Positions 7,777 to 13,475 of a stretch of DNA of 13,475 bases are shown here, one piece after another; position 1 is the stretch's first letter; each line of letters starts with the position of its first letter. A model generated the notes under the pieces. That model saw nothing but the letters and a program-made list of their open reading frames with translations. It searched no databases and was not told the DNA's origin. Source of the DNA: Methanobacteriota archaeon (GTDB taxonomy: Archaea > Methanobacteriota > Methanobacteria > Methanobacteriales > Methanobacteriaceae). The stretch lies in contig JAEYPF010000004.1 of NCBI GenBank assembly GCA_023411115.1, positions 1-13,475 on the forward strand, written 5' to 3'. Position numbers and translations under genes: made by a program.

Positions 7777-7856
7777 ATTTATTCTTTTTAAATAAAACTA
7801 GCTTTAAATAAATAGTTAGATAAGAAATAAGATAAATAATATAAAAGTAGGAAAAT

Positions 7857-8129
7857 TTAGGCTTCTGATATAATTATAAATTCGCCCACTTTTTCAACTT
7901 TTCCAAATGGAACTAAAAGGTGATCTCCTTTTTTCTTTGCACCTTTGACATTTATGTTTCTGCCTTTTTCAACTTTTATGACGACATCAGTTATTTTTCC
8001 AGTTTTACCGTTTATTATAAGTTCATCCAGTTCGCCTAATATCCTTGCATTATTTGTTGCAACTTGATATCCTTTAATTTCGCTCCAGACCTTTTCTTCT
8101 CCTTTTATAAGTTTCCTTTCTTCATTCAT
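7857..8129 (-). CDS. PRC-barrel domain protein
   Basis: This 90-residue protein consists mainly of one PRC-barrel: WSEIKGYQVATNNARILGELDELIING, then KTGKITDVVIKVE, and a second half HLLVPFGKVEKVGEFIII. PRC-barrels are small beta-barrels found in photosystem H subunits, the ribosome factor RimM and many archaeal proteins of unknown role. In haloarchaea, PRC-barrel proteins of the CdpB type work with SepF in cell division, which is one possible role. The ATG at 8129-8127 is chosen because a GGTGAT site (8139-8134) sits four bases before it; a GTG (8138) and an ATG (8135) upstream lie within that site. It overlaps the cobY stop by 8 bases, so the two are translated together. The middle (KKKGD) is strongly basic. 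Exact function unknown. Confidence 0.8.
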   Translation of the reverse strand: MNEERKLIKGEEKVWSEIKGYQVATNNARILGELDELIINGKTGKITDVVIKVEKGRNINVKGAKKKGDHLLVPFGKVEKVGEFIIISEA

Positions 8130-8715
8130 CCACATCACCCAATAGCTTCTTAAGAAGTTTTATGTCTTCATACGTATTAATGTTTAAGGCTAATTCTATT
8201 TTTTCTATAATTAAAACTTCCTCATTTTGTGTCTTGTTAGTACCTCTTAATATATTTAATCCCGAGGGCACAAGATTTTCAAACGTTATGGTTGGTTTGA
8301 GCGAATATTTTTCAAATACATGCAGTGGTACCATAACACTCATAGCAGGTTGACCAGATTTAAGATATTCTTCAAGGACATAATCAATTATATCTGCACT
8401 TATAAGGGGTAAATCAGCAGTTATTGTAAGTAAAATATCATCTAATTTAAAATTTGAAAGAATAAATCCAAGATCATTTACATAACCATTTCCCGGTGTT
8501 TCAATGGTCTTAATACCCTGTTCTTTTAAAAAAGTTTCAGTTTCTGGAGTGTTTTCACTTGTTGCAATGACTATGTCATCTATTTTATTTGCACTTTTAA
8601 GTGATTCAATAACATACTGGATCATTGGCTTTCCATTTATTTCAACAAGTGGTTTTTCCACGCTATGCTCCATTCTTGTTCCTTTTCCCCCTGCCATTAC
8701 TAAAGCCATTATCAT
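8122..8715 (-). CDS. cobY: adenosylcobinamide-phosphate guanylyltransferase CobY
   Basis: CobY transfers GMP from GTP to adenosylcobinamide phosphate to make AdoCbi-GDP, the activated form to which the lower ligand is added in archaeal cobamide synthesis. It replaces bacterial CobU, with which it shares no ancestry. The 197-residue protein has the nucleotidyltransferase fold signature at the N-terminus (LVMAGGKGTRM), then KPLVEINGKPMIQYVI and the metal/substrate motif LLTITADLPLIS near residues 95-106. Length is that of CobY (about 196), which argues against longer GlmU- or MobA-type relatives. The ATG at 8715 is supported by GGTG seven bases upstream; a second ATG two codons on is less well spaced. 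The cobamide product is needed by MtrA, encoded at the right of this window, but the genes are not in one operon. Confidence 0.88.
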   Translation of the reverse strand: MIMALVMAGGKGTRMEHSVEKPLVEINGKPMIQYVIESLKSANKIDDIVIATSENTPETETFLKEQGIKTIETPGNGYVNDLGFILSNFKLDDILLTITADLPLISADIIDYVLEEYLKSGQPAMSVMVPLHVFEKYSLKPTITFENLVPSGLNILRGTNKTQNEEVLIIEKIELALNINTYEDIKLLKKLLGDVDE

Positions 8716-8760
8716 CTTAAAACACCATTTAAATCAAGAAATTATAGTTAAATTTTGGTC

Positions 8761-8777
8761 ACACAAAGTTTATATAT
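8761..8777 (+). promoter_or_regulatory. htpX promoter (BRE + TATA)
   Basis: ACAAAG followed by TTTATATAT (8769-8777) is a well-formed archaeal promoter pointing to htpX. The predicted start near 8797 leaves a leader of about 90 bases. The cobY promoter faces the other way from the same 170-base gap but lacks a clear TATA box. Confidence 0.5.
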
Positions 8778-8885
8778 CTAAACCAACATTTAAGTAATGT
8801 GATCTTTTAGTAACTTCAATTAAATAAATGATCACAAAATGTGTTTAAACTATTAATAAACTATAAAAATAGTGGTGATAACCAG

Positions 8886-9746
8886 ATGTTTGAAAACATT
8901 AAAACATTACTCTTATTTACCGTACTAACGTTCCTGTTGATGGGTGTATTTGGTTTAATAGGATCCTTCTTTAAACTAGGCATTTATGGAGTATTACTGG
9001 GTTTTGCAGTAGCAATTGCTATGAATTTTGGTTCATATTTCTTTTCAGATAAAATTGTACTAAAGATGTATGGGGCAAGGGAAGTATCAGAACATGAAGC
9101 TCCAGAACTTCATTCAATTGTATCTGAAATGGCACAAAATGCAGGAATCCCAAAACCTAAAGTCGCGATTGTTGAAAGCAGCACTCCAAATGCTTTTGCA
9201 ACTGGTAGAGGCCCCAAAAAAGGAGTTGTAGCTGTAACTACAGGTATACTTGGCCTATTAAGTAGAGAAGAGCTTGAAGGAGTTATATCTCATGAACTTG
9301 GGCACATTAAAAACAGAGATATACTAACTGGTGCAATAGCAGCCACAATAGCAGGAGCCATATTCATAATTGCAGATTATGCAAGATTTTTCGCCATATT
9401 TGGCGGTGGTGGAGACGATGATGGAGGATTAATTGGAATAATTGCAATGTCCATAATTGCCCCAATAGCCGCCATGCTGGTTCAGTTAGCAATAAGCAGA
9501 ACTAGAGAATATAAAGCCGACGAAAGCGGTGCAAAAATCTCTGGAAAACCATGGGCACTTGCAAGTGCACTCCAAAAACTTCAAATTGGAGCTAACGCGA
9601 GACCAATGGATGCTAATCCTGCAACAGCCCACATGTTCATAGTAAATCCATTTGGAGGAAAAGCAAAAACTTTATTTAACCTGTTTTCAACTCACCCCCC
9701 AATGGATGAAAGAATAAAAAGATTAGAAGAACTTAGAACCTTTTAA
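8886..9746 (+). CDS. htpX: HtpX-type membrane zinc protease (M48B)
   Basis: HtpX proteases cut damaged or misfolded membrane proteins. The 286-residue protein has two N-terminal membrane helices (about 7-27 and 31-51), the zinc motif HELGH (His136, Glu137, His140) in GVISHELGHIKNRD, and the third zinc ligand in SRTREYKADESGA (Glu208). Two more hydrophobic helices lie at about 146-166 and 181-203, separated by a Gly/Asp loop (GGGGDDDGG). The C-terminal STHPPMDERIKRLEELR is also a family signature. The ATG at 8886 is chosen over a GTG at 8841 because of the GGTGAT site at 8874-8879, and because the membrane helix then begins as usual. It is a single-gene unit with its own promoter and a terminator; nothing nearby suggests a special substrate. 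Confidence 0.93.
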   Translation: MFENIKTLLLFTVLTFLLMGVFGLIGSFFKLGIYGVLLGFAVAIAMNFGSYFFSDKIVLKMYGAREVSEHEAPELHSIVSEMAQNAGIPKPKVAIVESSTPNAFATGRGPKKGVVAVTTGILGLLSREELEGVISHELGHIKNRDILTGAIAATIAGAIFIIADYARFFAIFGGGGDDDGGLIGIIAMSIIAPIAAMLVQLAISRTREYKADESGAKISGKPWALASALQKLQIGANARPMDANPATAHMFIVNPFGGKAKTLFNLFSTHPPMDERIKRLEELRTF

Positions 9747-9772
9747 AATTTTTTTATATAAAAAAATTTTAA
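9743..9772. repeat. 30-bp perfect AT palindrome across the htpX stop
   Basis: The sequence from 9743 to 9772 reads identically on both strands. It consists of A and T runs around a central ATAT and covers the htpX TAA (9744-9746). It can form a hairpin in either transcript. It likely acts with the following hairpin to end the htpX mRNA. Confidence 0.6.
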
Positions 9773-9773
9773 T

Positions 9774-9803
9774 GCCCCGAAACGAAGTTTCGAGGACTTT
9801 TTT
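9774..9803 (+). terminator. htpX terminator hairpin
   Basis: CGAAAC (9778-9783), loop GAA, GTTTCG (9787-9792) forms a perfect 6-bp stem. CC/GG pairs extend it beyond one mismatch. It is followed by a run of six T (9798-9803). The GC content stands out from its surroundings, and the layout matches an intrinsic-type terminator for htpX. Confidence 0.6.
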
Positions 9804-9922
9804 AATTTATTTTAAATATTTACTTATTTTTATTATTTTAGTAGAATTTAAACAGGATTTACACTGTTTTGTATTTAAATTCATTATAAAAAAATTAGAA
9901 ATAATTAGAGAAATTTAGTTAC

Positions 9923-11395
9923 TTATTTCCCCTTTTGCTGTAATTTTCTTCGTTGACCAAGAATGCATCCACTACCCTGTCTTCCTCCAATTGGAACATG
10001 TGGTGTTCCCATTGAGTTCATACATCTTGCCATTACAGCTGCACCCATCGCAAGAGCGTCCGACACGAAAATTGTATCTTTGAAATGATCCTTTGAATAT
10101 TCAAGGATAAATTCAGGTTTTCTTCCAGTTATTCCTGCCCTGCCAGTTACCCCCAGCATGGATCCCTGTTCAATGACGCCTTCCTGGAATGCCTCTTCAG
10201 CTAATCTCTTTACAATTTTGGCACTTACATGGTCAAGTGTTGCAAATAATGTGTGTATTCCACTTTCAACATAAATTTCATGACCTATATCTGTTAATTT
10301 AGGGATTTTATCCCCATTTTTACCTACATCACATCCGATAAGGGTTGTTCCTGCGTCATAGGCTGCTTTTGGATCTACAGGCACCGTTCCAAATCTATCC
10401 CGATTTTCAGGAACTCTTCCTATATCCAGGTACTCATGGACTCTTTCTGCATATTCTTCGGCGGCTTTCCAGTTTGCTTTCTTTAATATATCTCTTGTAT
10501 AAAGATCTAAAGCTGCTCCACCTCTTTTATCAACTTTTTCTGTCCCGCGTATTATAGCATCAGATACTGCCCCTGCAAGACCACAGAAATTTCCAATTGT
10601 CCGTGCATAAGGTTCCTGCCCATTGGTTATTCTTCCTGCAAGTGTTGTTCCAAAATCCATGGAAACACAGGGGTTACGGAAGTCAACTTTAGTCCATTTG
10701 GAACCAACCTTAATACCTGCTGTCACAAGTTCTCCTTCCATTTCATTTGCAACTACAGCCCTTCCTGTAGGTGGAAGCACACTTACAACTGCGCCATCAA
10801 ATATTACCTTTTCAAGTAAGGTAAAATCCCTTAATCTTTCAGGTAAACTTTCTTTGGACATTGCAGGCGCCATTTTACTTGGAGGAATTCCTGCATCAAG
10901 GCATCCATCTGCAAGGGCAATTATAAGGTCTCCAACTTCTTTAGGAGAAGCAAATCCAGCTGTAACTCCTGTTGAACGCACTACAAAATCCAGATCTTTA
11001 TCTATATCAATCTTGGAACGCTTTACAGATTCAAGAATGGTATCTCTCACCATTTCAGAAACAGACTCTTTTGTAAGTTCTACTTCCCACACAGTTTCAC
11101 CAAAGACTTCCTCACCAGGCTTAGGTGGTCTAATGTCCCTAGTCATCCTGACTGTTTTATCAAGGAGATAAGTTTTACTTGTTTCAAGATTTGTAGCTGT
11201 AAGTATACATTTTGTAGTTGTATTTCCAAGTTCTACAGAAGCCACAATATAATATGTCTCAGGCTTCATTCCAAGCCCTGCACCGGCTCTTTTTTTGGTA
11301 AAAGCTGTTGACTTTACATCTTCAATAGATACATACCTGCTTTTTGCTATAACTGGTTTTGGACCTCTGCTTAATATATTCCCTAAAAATGACAA
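9923..11395 (-). CDS. methanogenesis marker protein 14
   Basis: The 490-residue protein matches the methanogen-restricted marker 14 family, whose function is not established. Two glycine/threonine segments, VASVELGNTTTKC (near residue 50) and SMDFGTTLAGRI (near 250), look like the phosphate-binding loops of an ASKHA (actin/Hsp70/sugar kinase) fold; the C-terminal GVTGRAGITGRKP and DALAMGAAVMARCMNSMG add to this. The TTG at 11395 is chosen because a GGAGGG site (11403-11408) lies seven bases before it. An in-frame TTG at 11455 would add 20 residues, but its GGAGG directly touches the start codon. The gene follows mtrH on the same strand, 269 bases away, with its own promoter. ASKHA proteins reactivate corrinoid enzymes in other systems, so a link to the MtrA cobamide is a reasonable guess. 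Confidence 0.85.
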   Translation of the reverse strand: MSFLGNILSRGPKPVIAKSRYVSIEDVKSTAFTKKRAGAGLGMKPETYYIVASVELGNTTTKCILTATNLETSKTYLLDKTVRMTRDIRPPKPGEEVFGETVWEVELTKESVSEMVRDTILESVKRSKIDIDKDLDFVVRSTGVTAGFASPKEVGDLIIALADGCLDAGIPPSKMAPAMSKESLPERLRDFTLLEKVIFDGAVVSVLPPTGRAVVANEMEGELVTAGIKVGSKWTKVDFRNPCVSMDFGTTLAGRITNGQEPYARTIGNFCGLAGAVSDAIIRGTEKVDKRGGAALDLYTRDILKKANWKAAEEYAERVHEYLDIGRVPENRDRFGTVPVDPKAAYDAGTTLIGCDVGKNGDKIPKLTDIGHEIYVESGIHTLFATLDHVSAKIVKRLAEEAFQEGVIEQGSMLGVTGRAGITGRKPEFILEYSKDHFKDTIFVSDALAMGAAVMARCMNSMGTPHVPIGGRQGSGCILGQRRKLQQKGK

Positions 11396-11474
11396 TGAAA
11401 TACCCTCCAAAAATTGGAAATTTTTGGGGTTCAGGAAAACAGAGTTTTCCTTCAACCTCCAAATTGAAATCTAT
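11396..11474 (-). promoter_or_regulatory. twin-hairpin leader of marker 14
   Basis: Two perfect hairpins lie in the predicted leader. One, at 11434-11450, has a 7-bp stem GGAAAAC/GTTTTCC with a 3-base loop. The other, at 11407-11427, has a 9-bp stem CCAAAAATT/AATTTTTGG with a 3-base loop. In the mRNA, the 3' arm of the second includes the first two G of the GGAGGG Shine-Dalgarno site, so folding would partly hide it. If the upstream TTG were the real start, the hairpins would lie in coding sequence instead. Confidence 0.4.
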
Positions 11475-11495
11475 AATTAATCTTTTTAAAAGGAG

Positions 11496-11508
11496 ATATA
11501 AATTTTGT
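11496..11508 (-). promoter_or_regulatory. marker 14 promoter
   Basis: On the minus strand, ACAAAA is followed by TTTATAT (11502-11496), a good BRE/TATA arrangement. It predicts transcription from about 11474, about 79 bases before the preferred TTG start. This suggests that marker 14 can be expressed apart from the mtr operon. Confidence 0.4.
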
Positions 11509-11612
11509 GAAATTTTTTTAAGCTAATAGCAGAATATTGTAAAATTTTTTTTAAAAACAGCGAATTTTTAAATAGTTTAAAAATCATCAAAATTAAGTTA
11601 AAATATATTAAA

Positions 11613-11669
11613 CCAAAAAATAAGGAAAGAGAGCGATTTAAACCGCCTCTTAAACTCTAAAACTTAGAG
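11613..11669 (-). terminator. double-hairpin end of the mtr operon
   Basis: One hairpin (CTCTAA/TTAGAG, 3-base loop, 11655-11669) covers the mtrH stop codon. A second follows at 11630-11650, pairing AGAG-CG with CGCTCT around one bulged G. A pyrimidine-rich stretch with a six-T run (minus strand, 11620-11615) comes next. Together they probably end the long mtr transcript, though some read-through into marker 14 is possible. Confidence 0.5.
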
Positions 11670-12617
11670 CAATTTGAAGATTGGGTGATCTTCGACTGGT
11701 TCTGTTCCTATGTCTCTAGCTGCTTCTGCTATGAAGATATCAGCCATACCACATGCTGGGAACGCCATTCTAGCGTTTTCAATAGGACCAAAGAGTACGA
11801 AGTCTCCACCAGCCATTTGCTGAATGAGGTTTGAACCTACGTCACAAACTGGCCATGCTTCTGCGTGACCCTGTCCACCTTTTTCAACTGGTTTTTTGTA
11901 TGTTCTTAACCAGTCCCATGCAGATGGTACGTTGTGGATACCGGAACCTACTGGTAGACCCCATTTACTTTTAACAGCAAAAGATGTTCTACATGCAGGA
12001 CCTGCACCTTGTCCGAGTGGTGTAATAGCTACATCCATGAATGGTTTATCGATTCCGCATGCTTCAGACATTGGGAGTAATCCGTCGTCTAATGCTGCTC
12101 CACCATTTTCCCAGATGTTGATTTTACCATCCACACCAGCTTCCATAGGGTTGAACCCAAGGACAATGGATGAAGTAATTCCAGTTTCTTTAAGTGCGTC
12201 TAGTTCAGCTGCTTCTGAAGCCATGTTTATAGAGTTGTAGATTGCTCTGTCTGCTAATCCTGCTTCGTCAGCATACTTTGCACCTGCAGTTCTAGCTTCT
12301 GCTGATGTTGAATCTATCATGAAAGGTTTGTCACAAATGTCACCCACAAATTCCAGATATTTAACTATTGCTTCTGGTGTTTGACCAAAAGTCTGGACAA
12401 TACATGGGTTTCCAGTTACATCGGACATTTCTTCCATAGTCTTTATACGTTCTTCTGCTGCGTCTTTATCAAAGACACCAGCTTTTTCATCACTAATAAT
12501 ATTGTGTCCACCATAAAAGATGGTACCTGCCAAAACAGTTGGGTATTCACCAGGCTGGCCTCCAACTTTAACTCCGGCGACATCTATTACAATTTGTTCT
12601 TTATCAAATCTAAACAT
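11664..12617 (-). CDS. mtrH: methyl-H4MPT:CoM methyltransferase subunit MtrH
   Basis: MtrH is the peripheral cytoplasmic subunit that takes the methyl group from N5-methyl-H4MPT and passes it to the Co(I) cobamide of MtrA, the first half-reaction of the Na+-pumping Mtr complex. The 317-residue protein is of normal family length and has no membrane segment. It belongs to the pterin-binding TIM-barrel methyltransferases; recognisable family stretches are VDVAGVKVGGQPGEYPT-like residues 10-27, FMIDSTSAEAR (near 100), SIVLGFNPME (near 150) and DVAITPLGQGAGP (near 193). It is the last gene of the mtr operon, 16 bases after mtrG, with GGAGG at 12626-12630 fixing the ATG. A double hairpin follows the stop. 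Separate hairpins and its own promoter set the next gene apart. Confidence 0.97.
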   Translation of the reverse strand: MFRFDKEQIVIDVAGVKVGGQPGEYPTVLAGTIFYGGHNIISDEKAGVFDKDAAEERIKTMEEMSDVTGNPCIVQTFGQTPEAIVKYLEFVGDICDKPFMIDSTSAEARTAGAKYADEAGLADRAIYNSINMASEAAELDALKETGITSSIVLGFNPMEAGVDGKINIWENGGAALDDGLLPMSEACGIDKPFMDVAITPLGQGAGPACRTSFAVKSKWGLPVGSGIHNVPSAWDWLRTYKKPVEKGGQGHAEAWPVCDVGSNLIQQMAGGDFVLFGPIENARMAFPACGMADIFIAEAARDIGTEPVEDHPIFKLL

Positions 12618-12633
12618 ATGTAAAACCTCCTAC

Positions 12634-12894
12634 TTATCCTCCAAACATGGCTTGTAAAGCTTGAACTACTAATCCTGCTCTTAGAACACCGAATGTTATA
12701 AACAGAATTATGAGTCCTATTATTATTCCGTATAGGATACCAATATCCCTACCAATTTGTTGACCCATTCTCTGAGAGATTTCACCCCATGTGAATTCTA
12801 CTTTCTCTTCCATGTCGTCTAATCTCTCATTAGCTTTATTGAAATCATCGGAAGGGACAATTACAGTAGGTATAACATTTTTATCATCTGCCAT
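12634..12894 (-). CDS. mtrG: Mtr membrane subunit MtrG
   Basis: MtrG is a small single-span subunit of the membrane-bound Na+-translocating methyltransferase. The 86-residue protein has a charged, probably helical N-terminal half (about 17-45, including NERLDDMEEKVEF and ISQRMGQQIGRD) and one membrane helix at about 51-71 (IGILYGIIIGLIILFITFG). It ends in a short Ala/Gly-rich tail. Order within the operon (F, G, H) is the one expected for Methanobacteriales. It begins 15 bases after mtrF with only a weak GGGG-type ribosome site, consistent with translational coupling. Its exact part in Na+ transport is not known; a structural or docking role for MtrH is usually assumed. Confidence 0.93.
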   Translation of the reverse strand: MADDKNVIPTVIVPSDDFNKANERLDDMEEKVEFTWGEISQRMGQQIGRDIGILYGIIIGLIILFITFGVLRAGLVVQALQAMFGG

Positions 12895-12909
12895 TTTATC
12901 GTGCCCCTA

Positions 12910-13104
12910 TCATTTAATTACCCATAAAATTGGGAGTCCTACTAAGATTATTGCCAGTATAAAACCCACAGCAATACCCCACATTCTGGTAGCTATGAGC
13001 CCGGCAAATAACCTCTGATCTCTACCAATCAATGCGGTCCGGTATTTTACATCTTCTGCTACTTTTCTTATGCCTCTAATATTAGGTTTATTTGATATTA
13101 ACAT
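12910..13104 (-). CDS. mtrF: Mtr membrane subunit MtrF
   Basis: MtrF is a small single-span subunit of the Mtr complex. The 64-residue protein starts MLISNKPNIRGIRKVAEDVK, has a short amphipathic middle (IGRDQRLFAGLIATR) and one membrane helix at about 41-63. The part from residue 27 onward resembles the end of MtrA just upstream (QRLFAGL in MtrF, QRIFAGM in MtrA), which reflects the known relation between MtrF and the MtrA C-terminal segment. It starts 12 bases after the mtrA stop with a G-rich ribosome site (GGGGG). The length is normal for the order. Confidence 0.94.
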   Translation of the reverse strand: MLISNKPNIRGIRKVAEDVKYRTALIGRDQRLFAGLIATRMWGIAVGFILAIILVGLPILWVIK

Positions 13105-13116
13105 CTTAAACCCCCA

Positions 13117-13475
13117 TTATTTCAAGAGTAGTATGGTTCCGATGACCAGTGTGAAGGCTAAACCAAGCATAATTCCCTGAACTTTTCCAGCGTACATACC
13201 TGCGAATATTCTCTGTAGCCCACCTACACTTTTAACCTGGGTCTGAATATTACGCATTCTAGCTTCAATTAACGCTGTTTCAGGAGCTACTGGCCTTATT
13301 TCTTCGCCTTCCTCTTCCTCTGCGCCACCTTCTTCTACTTTTATGATCATTGCTTCTTCTTCAAAAGCTCCTGGGTCTTTTTCGATGCATTCTTTTACTT
13401 TAGCCTGAATTTGGCCTGCATCTTCCACGTCGATCATGCTTATGATTTCCATTTGTTGTTGGAATCTTTCGATTC
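13117..13475 (-). CDS. mtrA: Mtr corrinoid subunit MtrA, C-terminal part (cut by window edge)
   Basis: MtrA carries the 5-hydroxybenzimidazolyl cobamide that shuttles the methyl group between H4MPT and CoM. Only the last 118 residues are visible. The reading frame stays open past the ATG at 13452 to the window edge (IERFQQQ precedes it), so that ATG is internal. The visible part shows the end of the soluble domain (SMIDVEDAGQIQAKVKECI), an acidic Glu-rich linker (EEGGAEEEEGEE), and a C-terminal membrane anchor (about the last 22 residues) preceded by LQRIFAGMYAGKVQG. The cobamide-binding histidine lies in the missing N-terminal part. The anchor and order A-F-G-H match Methanobacteriales. Confidence 0.95.
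   Translation of the reverse strand, partial: IERFQQQMEIISMIDVEDAGQIQAKVKECIEKDPGAFEEEAMIIKVEEGGAEEEEGEEIRPVAPETALIEARMRNIQTQVKSVGGLQRIFAGMYAGKVQGIMLGLAFTLVIGTILLLK

Noticed and set aside
8798..8836. TGTGATC ... GATCACA inverted repeat upstream of htpX
   Set aside because: Arms of 7 bp with a 25-base AT-rich spacer and no extension; could be chance. Noted only because it follows the predicted htpX transcription start.
11434..11450. Possible NrpR operator (GGAA...TTCC)
   Set aside because: The spacer is nine bases rather than the six of the NrpR site, and the next gene is not a nitrogen gene; treated as a leader hairpin instead.

Overview
The window is AT-rich archaeal DNA from a hydrogenotrophic methanogen of the order Methanobacteriales. 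It most resembles a mesophilic Methanobacterium-type genome; the genus is an inference. The assignment rests on a four-gene F420-non-reducing hydrogenase operon (mvhDGAB), the 3' end of the methyl-H4MPT:coenzyme M methyltransferase operon (mtrA-F-G-H), a methanogenesis marker 14 gene, and cobY, the archaeal cobamide guanylyltransferase. Archaeal TTTATATA-type promoters and Shine-Dalgarno (SD) sites of two forms (GGTGAT and GGAGG) also fit. Both forms match parts of one anti-SD tail.

Layout. Positions 1-46 may hold the tail of an upstream gene, followed by a 59-codon CooT-like nickel-binding protein gene (85-264, +). After a gene-free convergent stretch comes the mvh operon on the minus strand (616-4645, order mvhD-G-A-B), with nearly abutting genes. 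A 517-base divergent region (4646-5162) follows. It carries a palindromic GTAC cluster near the mvh start, a strong plus-strand promoter with no gene close behind it, a foldable stretch ending in a T run, and a small palindrome before sufC. On the plus strand are sufC-sufB (a minimal Suf/SMS-type Fe-S assembly pair that overlaps by 19 bases) and a stand-alone formaldehyde-activating enzyme gene. On the minus strand are cobY and a PRC-barrel protein gene, overlapping by 8 bases; diverging from them is an HtpX-type membrane protease gene (+). The right end is minus strand: marker 14, then mtrH, mtrG, mtrF and the 3' part of mtrA, which runs off the window.

How the genes fit together. Mvh oxidises H2 and passes electrons through MvhD to heterodisulfide reductase, which is encoded elsewhere. 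Mtr moves the methyl group from H4MPT to CoM through the cobamide on MtrA and pumps Na+. CobY helps make that cobamide, SufBC would supply the many Fe-S clusters (MvhB alone has twelve cluster motifs), CooT may handle nickel, and Fae feeds formaldehyde into the H4MPT C1 pool. Marker 14, with an ASKHA/actin-like look and a position next to mtr, is the least understood protein here.

Most of the window is core methanogen metabolism. I see no mobile element, CRISPR array, tRNA or rRNA, and no obviously new multi-gene system. The observations best worth checking are the possible non-coding RNA at about 4790-4985, the GTAC operator cluster, the twin-hairpin leader of marker 14, the Asp-for-Cys cluster motif in MvhB, and a likely non-AUG start of sufC.
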